64,000 nucleotides of DNA from Fimbriimonadales bacterium (GTDB lineage: Bacteria; Armatimonadota; Fimbriimonadia; Fimbriimonadales; GBS-DC): assembly GCA_025998675.1 (NCBI GenBank), contig AP024673.1, positions 1 through 64,000 on the forward strand, read 5' to 3'. The position numbers and the translations under genes were made by a program. This document shows, piece by piece, positions 58,351 to 64,000 of the stretch. Position 1 is the first letter of the stretch, and every line of letters starts with the position of its first letter. Under the pieces are notes generated by a model. That model searched no databases and had not been told where the DNA came from. It was given only the letters and a program-made list of their open reading frames with translations.

Positions 58351-59189
58351 TGTTGCGCACGCGCCTGCTGACCGCTCTGGTGGGGATCCCGCTGGCGCTG
58401 GCGGTGGTGTTTGCGCCCGGCGGGTGGCTGATGGCGTGCGCGCTGAGCCTGCTGGCGCTTGTGGCGTCGCTGGAGTATCGCCAGATATACCGACGCGCAG
58501 AGTGGGTTCCTCGCCCCAATCCCAACCTGATTTTGCTCACGGCAGGCGCGGCGCTGCCGTTGCTGAGCTGGGCGTTCCCGCAAATGAGCCTGACGACTCC
58601 GCTTTTGAGTGCGCTTGCACTGGCATCCGTGTACGAGCTGGCGCGTGCGTGGCAGGGCAGGAGCCTCGCGATTGCTTCAAACATCGGGTATGGCGTCTTC
58701 GGGATGCTCTTTATCGGCTGGCTGTTCAGCTTTGGCGTGCTGCTGCGGGGCGACGATTCGCCTGCGTCGCTGTGGGGCTGGCAGGTGGAGCGCGGCGCGC
58801 TGTGGGTGCTGTGGTTGCTCGCGATGCTCTGGCTGGGCGATTCGGGCGCATACTTTGTGGGCAGAGCCATCGGCAAGCGCAAGCTCGCGCCGAAGCTCAG
58901 CCCTGCCAAGACGGTGGAAGGCGCCGCGGCGAATCTTACCCTGTGCCTGCTGGTGGGCTGGCAGGGCGGGGCGGCGCTGGGGCTGCCCGTCGGTTGGGCA
59001 ATCGCGGGCGGGCTGGGCGTCGGCGTGCTGGGGCAGCTGGGCGATTTGTTCGAATCCGCGCTCAAGCGGGCGGTCGGCGTGAAAGATTCGGGCGGTATTC
59101 TGCCTGGGCACGGCGGCGTGCTGGATCGGTTCGATAGCTTCCTCTTCAGCGCGCCGTGGGTGTGGTGGGTGGCGCAGATGGCAGGATAG
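58350..59189 (+). CDS. cdsA: phosphatidate cytidylyltransferase CdsA
   Basis: A 279-residue membrane enzyme making CDP-diacylglycerol from phosphatidate and CTP. It has about eight hydrophobic helices. The family signature lies in the C-terminal half: LGDSGAYFVGRAIGKRKLAP, then SPAKTVEGAAAN near residue 188, and GQLGDLFESALKRAVGVKDS followed by LPGHGGVLDRFDS near residue 245. These match the S-x-x-K-T-x-E-G and D-x-x-x-S-x-x-K-R motifs of CdsA. Its start lies in the stop of the nfeD gene. Confidence 0.93.
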   Translation: MLRTRLLTALVGIPLALAVVFAPGGWLMACALSLLALVASLEYRQIYRRAEWVPRPNPNLILLTAGAALPLLSWAFPQMSLTTPLLSALALASVYELARAWQGRSLAIASNIGYGVFGMLFIGWLFSFGVLLRGDDSPASLWGWQVERGALWVLWLLAMLWLGDSGAYFVGRAIGKRKLAPKLSPAKTVEGAAANLTLCLLVGWQGGAALGLPVGWAIAGGLGVGVLGQLGDLFESALKRAVGVKDSGGILPGHGGVLDRFDSFLFSAPWVWWVAQMAG

Positions 59190-59218
59190 GCAGCCCTTGC
59201 GCCGAACTTACAGGGGCG

Positions 59219-60670
59219 ATGAGACGCGCCTCTGCTGTCGCCCTGCGCGGGATTGCAATTGCCGTCGGTCCGCTGCTGGGCGTTGCGCCGCTGCTGGTTC
59301 CCCCTCCCGAATCGCTAACCCCAGAGGCATGGCGGCTGGTGGGATTGACGCTGTGGATGGCGCTCTGGTGGTTCACGGAGTGCGCGCCCATCCCGGCGAC
59401 CGCGCTGCTGCCGCTGGTGTGGATGCCGCTGGTGGGAATCGCCGACGAGAAGCAGGTCGCCGCCCGCTACGCCGACCCCATCGTGTTTCTGTTTCTGGGT
59501 GGGTTTATCATCGCGCAGGGGATGCAACAGTCGGGATTGCACGAGCGGCTCGCGCTGGGGATTGTGAAGCGGCTGGGGCGCACGCCGGGCGGGATGGTCG
59601 CGGGCTTTATGGCGGCGACGGCGTTCACCTCGATGTGGATCAACAACACTTCGACCACCATGATGATGTTCGCCGTCGCGCTGTCGGTGGTGGAGTGGGT
59701 GCGGCGCGCCTGTGGGAAGGAGGCGGCGCACAACTTCGCGCTCGCGCTGATGCTGGGCGTGGCGTACTCGGCGTCCATCGGCGGGGTGGGCACACTGATT
59801 GGCACTGCGCCGAATGCGCTGCTGGCGGGCTTTCTGCGCGACAACTACAACTACTCGCTGAACATGCTCAACTGGCTCAGCGTCGGGCTGCCGTTCGTGG
59901 GGCTGATGCTGCCGTTTACATGGGTGTGGCTCACAAAAGTCCAATTTTCTGCAAAAAACCTGAATTTCGGCGTCCTGCGCGAGTCGCTCGTGAGCCAGCT
60001 CGACTCGCGCACGCGCTGGAGCCTTGCCGAGCGGTGCGTGGCGGGCGTGTTCGCGTATGCGGTGGTGGGCTGGCTGGCGCGCGAGTGGGTCGGCAAGCAA
60101 TTGGGAATCGCGCTTTCCGATTCGTTTATAGCGATGAGCGCGGCGCTGACGCTGTTCCTGTTGCCTGCCTCCCGCACGCCCTATAAGCCGATTCTGGACT
60201 GGCGCACGGCGGAGAGCCTGCCGTGGGGCGTGCTGATTTTGTTTGGGGGTGGGCTGGCGCTGGCGGGCGCGTTCGAGAGCACGGGGCTGGCGAAGGCGAT
60301 TGGCGCGAGCGTGCAGGGGCTGGGCGCGCTGCCCGTGTGGCTCATTGTGCTGGCGGTGGCGACGCTGATAATCTTCCTGACGGAGCTGACCTCCAATACG
60401 GCGACGACGGCAACCTTTCTGCCCGTGGTGGGCGCGGCGGCGGTCGGGCTGGGCATCGACCCGCGCCTGCTGACGATTCCCGTCGCCGTGAGCGCATCAG
60501 CGGCGTTTATGTTGCCTGTGGCGACGCCGCCCAACGCGATTGTGTTCGCCTCAGGCGAGATACGCATCGCCGAAATGGCGCGGGCGGGACTGGCGCTGAA
60601 CCTGTTCTGTATTGGCGTCGTGGTGCTGATTGCGCTCACCACCGCGCGCTGGGGACTTGGGATCCCGTAG
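59219..60670 (+). CDS. SLC13 (DASS) family sodium/anion symporter
   Basis: A 483-residue permease with about eleven to thirteen helices. The DASS family S-N-T motifs occur as TSMWINNTSTTMMMF near residue 140 and LTSNTATTATFLPV near residue 395, each at the substrate/Na+ site. GGVGTLIGTAPNALLAG and PVATPPNAIVF are also typical. Substrates in the family are dicarboxylates, citrate or sulfate; which one is not predictable here. AGGGG precedes the ATG at 59219 by a few bases, which is preferred over an upstream in-frame start lying inside cdsA. It follows cdsA by 29 bases. Confidence 0.88.
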   Translation: MRRASAVALRGIAIAVGPLLGVAPLLVPPPESLTPEAWRLVGLTLWMALWWFTECAPIPATALLPLVWMPLVGIADEKQVAARYADPIVFLFLGGFIIAQGMQQSGLHERLALGIVKRLGRTPGGMVAGFMAATAFTSMWINNTSTTMMMFAVALSVVEWVRRACGKEAAHNFALALMLGVAYSASIGGVGTLIGTAPNALLAGFLRDNYNYSLNMLNWLSVGLPFVGLMLPFTWVWLTKVQFSAKNLNFGVLRESLVSQLDSRTRWSLAERCVAGVFAYAVVGWLAREWVGKQLGIALSDSFIAMSAALTLFLLPASRTPYKPILDWRTAESLPWGVLILFGGGLALAGAFESTGLAKAIGASVQGLGALPVWLIVLAVATLIIFLTELTSNTATTATFLPVVGAAAVGLGIDPRLLTIPVAVSASAAFMLPVATPPNAIVFASGEIRIAEMARAGLALNLFCIGVVVLIALTTARWGLGIP

Positions 60671-60737
60671 ATTAACCAACTGCGCCGTCAGAGTTCGTAA
60701 TTGCCGTGTGTTTATAGCCAGAGCCACGCGCGTTTTG

Positions 60738-60854
60738 CCCTCACCCCCAGCCCCTCTCCCGCCGCGTGGGAGAGGGGAGCCATGCGTGCGGCGCGCGACG
60801 CGCTATCCCCCTCTCCCAACCCTTTGGGAGAGGGGGACAAAGGGGGTGAGGGCT
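60738..60854. repeat. nested palindromic intergenic repeat
   Basis: The outer arms GCCCTCACCCCC (60738-60749) and GGGGGTGAGGGC (60843-60854) are perfect inverted copies. Inside lie two hairpins: CCCCTCTCCC/GGGAGAGGGG (60752-60761, 60769-60778) and CCCCCTCTCCC/GGGAGAGGGGG (60808-60818, 60827-60837). It sits between two convergent genes, where such elements often act as transcription ends. No gene is present in 60671-60896. Confidence 0.85.
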
Positions 60855-60896
60855 ACAGGTGTCGCCGCTTTACGAGCTACGACCCGCCGACTGGTA

Positions 60897-61694
60897 TCAG
60901 AGGTCGGGCATTCCACCGCCGCCGAAATACTGCTCGAAGAACTTGCGTCCCATCTCCATCATCTCGCGCTGCTGCTCGGGCGAGAGGGTCTGCCAGTATT
61001 CGAACGACATGCGCATGCCTTCAAAAATCATCTGGTTGCGCAGATTCGGGTCGGCGTTCATCCACATGCTCATCGCCGATTGCAACGCCTGCTGGCGCTC
61101 TTCGGGACTCATCTTCGCGAGCAGGTCCATCAGTTGCTGCTGCATCTGGGCGAACTGTTCCGTTTTGGAGCCGCGCAGAGCGGTCGCGCTCTGCGGTTTG
61201 GGGTTCAGAATCACATACACGGGCTTCGCGCTGAACGGCGGCTGCATCTGCTCCAGCGTGTTTTCCAGGTCAGGCGGCGCGGGATAGTTCGCCACGAACG
61301 AGTTGAGCGTCGCCGCGCGCGGGTTCACCACCATTACCCCGCCCAGTTCGATGGTGATAAGCGCGCGCACCGCGCTGATAATCTGCTCCGCGTTCGGCTC
61401 GGCGCCCAGCACTTTGTTGGTGTAGACCTTGCGCCAGACCACATCACGCGCCTGCGCCGTCATTTCGTCGAGTGCGCGCTCCAGATCGTCCGCCTTCGGT
61501 GGGTTCACCCGCAGCGTCAGCGCAGGGTCCACCACGATTTGCACACTGAATTTTCGCGCGAGTTCCTGCGCCGCTTGCGCAATCGGAACGCGCCCATCCT
61601 CTTGCTGGGTCGCGCCGCGTTGCGTGCGCGTCTGCGCACTGCCCAGCGACACAACCGCCGCCAATCCCACCAACCACAGCGTTCGCATTTTCAT
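60897..61694 (-). CDS. small secreted protein with STN-like region, function unknown
   Basis: 265 residues. A signal peptide (MRTLWLVGLAAVVSLGSA) precedes residues about 30-110, which have the spacing of an STN-like unit: AQAAQELARKFSVQIVVDPAL, then DDLERALDEM. The C-terminal half is helical and Met/Gln-rich (QMQQQLMDLLAKMSPEERQQ, then QREMMEMGRKFFEQYF) and ends in a Gly-rich GGGGMPDL. AAGGAGG lies three bases before the ATG at 61694 and nine before an in-frame ATG at 61688, so the second may be the real start. The gene is divergent from pilB, which could hint at a role in pilus assembly, but that is only position. Confidence 0.7.
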   Translation of the reverse strand: MKMRTLWLVGLAAVVSLGSAQTRTQRGATQQEDGRVPIAQAAQELARKFSVQIVVDPALTLRVNPPKADDLERALDEMTAQARDVVWRKVYTNKVLGAEPNAEQIISAVRALITIELGGVMVVNPRAATLNSFVANYPAPPDLENTLEQMQPPFSAKPVYVILNPKPQSATALRGSKTEQFAQMQQQLMDLLAKMSPEERQQALQSAMSMWMNADPNLRNQMIFEGMRMSFEYWQTLSPEQQREMMEMGRKFFEQYFGGGGMPDL

Positions 61695-61739
61695 ATGCCT
61701 CCTTCCAAATCGGCAGGAATCGAGTCCCGCTCGCAGAAG

Positions 61740-61773
61740 ATTATACCATACGCTCGTGCGGATGTGCTATAAT
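61740..61773. promoter_or_regulatory. divergent -10 boxes of pilB and the secreted-protein gene
   Basis: TATAAT on the plus strand at 61768-61773 faces pilB (start 61821). TATAAT on the minus strand at 61740-61745 faces the gene starting at 61694. Neither has a good -35 element. The pilB leader of about 40 bases carries AGGAG nine bases before its ATG. Confidence 0.55.
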
Positions 61774-61820
61774 TGTACGCATACGAGCGGCAGGGACTAT
61801 ATGGGTAGGAGTGATAACCA

Positions 61821-63584
61821 ATGGCTATGACACGCAGAACAGCAGGCGAATATCTGCTGGAGAAGGGTCTCATCACGCAAGAGCAGCTGGAAGACGCTCG
61901 CCGTGTGCAACAGTCAACGGGCAAAGAGCTGATTCAGATTTTTCTCGACCAGACGCTGGTGAGCGAGCGCGACGCTTATGAGGCGAAGGCGTTCGAGCTG
62001 GGGATGCCGTTTGTGGATCTGGATCGTGTGCAGCCGGAGCCGTCCGCGCTGAATGTAGTCAAAGAGCATATCGCCAAGCGCTACAATGTGATCCCCGTGA
62101 AAAAAGACGGCAACATCCTCTATCTGGCGATGTCGGACCCCAGCAATGTGATGGCGATAGACGATGTGCGTGTCAACTCGCGCTGCACAGTGCGTCCGGT
62201 GATTGCCGCGCCCGGCGCGATTGAGGACGCCATTCGCAAGGCATACGGCGGCTCGGCGGCGGGCGACGGCGCGCCGGCGGCGCCGGGGGACGGCAACGCG
62301 CCTGCGCGCCCTGCCGACCTGCGCGGCAGCGTGATGACCGATATCGCCGCCTATAGCGCGCGCGGCGACGCCGAAGACGACGAAAAAGCCGTGCTGCGCG
62401 AAGCCGAAGAAGGTCCCATCGTGCGCGTGGCGAACACCATCATCCAGCAAGCCATCAACGAACGCGCCAGCGATATCCATGTCGAACCGCAAATCCGCAA
62501 CCTGCGCATCCGCTACCGAATCGACGGCGTGTTGCACGAAGCGCTCTCCCTGCCCAAATATGTGCAGGCGCCCCTCATCTCCCGCTACAAAATCATGGCG
62601 GAGATGAACATCGCCGAGAAACGCCTGCCGCAAGACGGGCGTATCCCCATTCGCTACCAGAACAAAGACTACGACCTGCGCGTCTCGTCCATCCCGACCC
62701 CGCACGGCGAGAAAATCGTCATGCGTATCCTGGACAAGACCAGCGTGTTGCTGGGACTCAACAAGCTCGGCTTCACCCCCGAAACACAGGCGCGCCTTGA
62801 AGAGCTGGTCATCCAGCCGCAGGGCATGGTGCTGTCCACCGGTCCCACAGGGTCGGGCAAAACGACCACCCAGTATTCGGTACTCCACAAACTGAACTCC
62901 GTCGAAAAGAACATCTTGACGATTGAAGACCCGATTGAGTACCAGTTGCCGGGAATCTCGCAGGTGCAGGTGAACCGCAAGGCGGGCTTGACCTTCGCGA
63001 GCGCGCTGCGCGCGTTCCTGCGTCAAGACCCCGACATCATCATGGTCGGCGAGATGCGCGACCTGGAGACGGCGGAGATTGCGATTGAAGCCTCGTTGAC
63101 GGGACACCTGGTGCTGTCGACGCTGCACACAAACGACGCGCCCTCCGCCGTGATTCGTATGGTGGACATGGGCGTGGAGCCGTACCTGATTGCGGCGACC
63201 GTCACGGGCGTGATGGCGCAGCGCCTCGCGCGCCGCGTGTGCCAGCACTGCAAGGAGCCGCGCGAAATCCCCGCCGCCGACCTGCGCGCCTTCGGGTTCC
63301 AGATTGAGAACCCCGACCAGATGGTCACCATCTGGGAAGGCGTCGGGTGCGACCACTGTCGCGGGCGCGGCTACGCAGGGCGCGTCGGTATCTACGAACT
63401 GATGGTGGTCAACGCCGAAATCGCCGAGCTGATTGTGCGCCGCGCGCCGCTGTCCGACATCAAAGAAGCCGCCAAAGCGAACGGCATGAAAGAGCTGCGC
63501 GAGGACGGACTGGTCAAAGTCCTCGAGGGGCTGACCACACCCGACGAGGTACGCCGCGTGGTCTTCACCGCAGGATTCTATTAA
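61821..63584 (+). CDS. pilB: type IV pilus assembly ATPase PilB (GspE family)
   Basis: A 587-residue hexameric ATPase that drives pilus extension. The N-terminal domain (about 1-140) has the LLEKGLITQEQLEDA start typical of the MshEN/T2SSE-N domain. An Ala/Gly/Pro-rich linker (about 140-165) follows. The core has ASDIHVEPQ, Walker A STGPTGSGKTTT near residue 340, an Asp box, DPDIIMVGEMRD near residue 404 (Walker B), a HTNDAP His box, and two CxxC pairs (CQHC near 474, CDHC near 510) that bind zinc. A GspE role cannot be excluded from sequence alone, but the pilT gene 23 bases downstream favours PilB. Confidence 0.92.
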   Translation: MAMTRRTAGEYLLEKGLITQEQLEDARRVQQSTGKELIQIFLDQTLVSERDAYEAKAFELGMPFVDLDRVQPEPSALNVVKEHIAKRYNVIPVKKDGNILYLAMSDPSNVMAIDDVRVNSRCTVRPVIAAPGAIEDAIRKAYGGSAAGDGAPAAPGDGNAPARPADLRGSVMTDIAAYSARGDAEDDEKAVLREAEEGPIVRVANTIIQQAINERASDIHVEPQIRNLRIRYRIDGVLHEALSLPKYVQAPLISRYKIMAEMNIAEKRLPQDGRIPIRYQNKDYDLRVSSIPTPHGEKIVMRILDKTSVLLGLNKLGFTPETQARLEELVIQPQGMVLSTGPTGSGKTTTQYSVLHKLNSVEKNILTIEDPIEYQLPGISQVQVNRKAGLTFASALRAFLRQDPDIIMVGEMRDLETAEIAIEASLTGHLVLSTLHTNDAPSAVIRMVDMGVEPYLIAATVTGVMAQRLARRVCQHCKEPREIPAADLRAFGFQIENPDQMVTIWEGVGCDHCRGRGYAGRVGIYELMVVNAEIAELIVRRAPLSDIKEAAKANGMKELREDGLVKVLEGLTTPDEVRRVVFTAGFY

Positions 63585-63607
63585 TACTCAGGAGGTCTCA
63601 CCAAGCC

Positions 63608-64000
63608 ATGCATATGAACCAGACGCCGAACACACCGACGCACGGAGGCGGGGCGGCGACAGCGCCTGCCGCACAGCCCGCGGTCGCGCAACCGCGCAGC
63701 CTCGAAGATACCCATATCGACGAGCTGCTCTACATCGTAACCGAGAAAGGCGCGTCCGACCTGCACCTGTGCCCCTTTGTGGAGCCTGTGATTCGCGTGG
63801 ATGGGCAGCTGCTGCGCCTCAACTACGAGAAAGCGCAGCCGACCCAGACCCAGCGCATGATGTACGAAATCCTGACCGACGAACAAATCCAGAAGTTCGA
63901 AACGAATTACGAGCTGGACTTTTCGTACAGCCTGCACAAAATCGCGCGCTTCCGCGTGAATGTGTACAAGGACAAGGGCGCAGTCGCCGCCGCGTTCCGT
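63608..64000 (+). CDS. pilT: twitching motility ATPase PilT, N-terminal part (runs off the right edge)
   Basis: 131 codons are visible. After a disordered N-terminus of about 35 residues rich in Ala, Pro and Gln, the protein reads HIDELLYIVTEKGASDLHL, then EPVIRVDGQLLRLNYE, YEILTDEQIQKFE and ELDFSYSLHKIARFRVNVYK. This is the PilT PAS-like N-terminal domain (G-A-S-D-L-H-L, F-R-x-N). The ATPase core lies outside the window. GGAGGT stands eleven bases before the ATG. PilT would power pilus retraction, opposite to PilB. Confidence 0.9.
   Translation, partial: MHMNQTPNTPTHGGGAATAPAAQPAVAQPRSLEDTHIDELLYIVTEKGASDLHLCPFVEPVIRVDGQLLRLNYEKAQPTQTQRMMYEILTDEQIQKFETNYELDFSYSLHKIARFRVNVYKDKGAVAAAFR

Noticed and set aside
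60701-61772. Plus-strand frames starting in the nested palindrome
   Set aside because: They translate the repeat and the antisense of the secreted-protein gene at 60897-61694; Arg/His/Pro-rich without motifs.
61821-64000. Right-edge ATPases as a type II secretion system
   Set aside because: The second gene is PilT-like, which type II systems lack, so type IV pilus is the better reading. A full check needs the genes beyond the edge.

Overview
The window is a stretch of a GC-rich, densely coded bacterial chromosome. Genes often overlap by 1-4 bases in head-to-tail runs. The cell looks diderm: it has LptB and an LptF/G-type permease, minor pilins, PilB and PilT. Secreted proteins ending in paired dockerin-like Asp/Asn loops, large prepilin-like proteins, a Thermus-type isocitrate dehydrogenase and an H+-pyrophosphatase together recall Armatimonadota (often thermophilic lineages). 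That placement is a judgement from protein style, not from a marker phylogeny.

Layout. 1-3844 (minus): start of a BTAD/SARP-like regulator, then lptB, ribF, truB and nrnA as one overlapping operon transcribed from nrnA towards lptB. 4073-7597: dnaE. 7677-9589: TSUP permease and a GH172/DUF2961 protein. 9683-13263: an internally deleted Uma2-type gene, a large secreted HExxH protein and a CPBP membrane protein. 13283-16388: LptF/G permease, acyl-CoA dehydrogenase and SDR. 16597-17880: a secreted repeat protein with 141-bp tandem repeats. 18082-19386: MFS transporter.

19450-37782 is the most striking region: six same-strand genes. Four encode prepilin-like proteins in the order FimU/GspH-, PilV/GspI-, PilW/GspJ- and PilX/GspK-like. 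Two giant secreted proteins follow (1549 and about 2133 aa) with beta-propeller-like segments. The order matches fimU-pilV-pilW-pilX-pilY1 of type IV pilus systems, so I read it as a divergent pilus-tip (minor pilin plus PilY1-like) operon. The assembly and retraction ATPases PilB and PilT lie at the right edge (61821-64000).

37842-42052: icd, a divergent ABC-2 permease pair, tatD and three tRNAs (Ser-CGA, Arg-CCT, Arg-GCG), each with an encoded CCA. 42359-48411: two tandem paralogous secreted proteins of unknown function, a small membrane protein and a HEAT-repeat protein. 48520-50229: an IS4-like insertion element with hairpin-rich ends. 50369-53323: DUF433 antitoxin-like gene, a possible toxin remnant and hppA. 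53377-60670: coiled-coil nuclease-like protein, an orphan small gene, an acyl-ACP-reductase-like enzyme, a zinc-ribbon/TPR protein, nfeD, cdsA and an SLC13 transporter. 60897-61694 is another small secreted protein of unknown function.

Regulation visible in sequence: two near-consensus promoters (18017-18046, 54421-54450), a tRNA promoter (42064-42092), several -10 boxes only 6-10 bases before a start codon (consistent with leaderless mRNAs), and several strong hairpins at gene ends. All calls come from reading the sequence; no database search was run.
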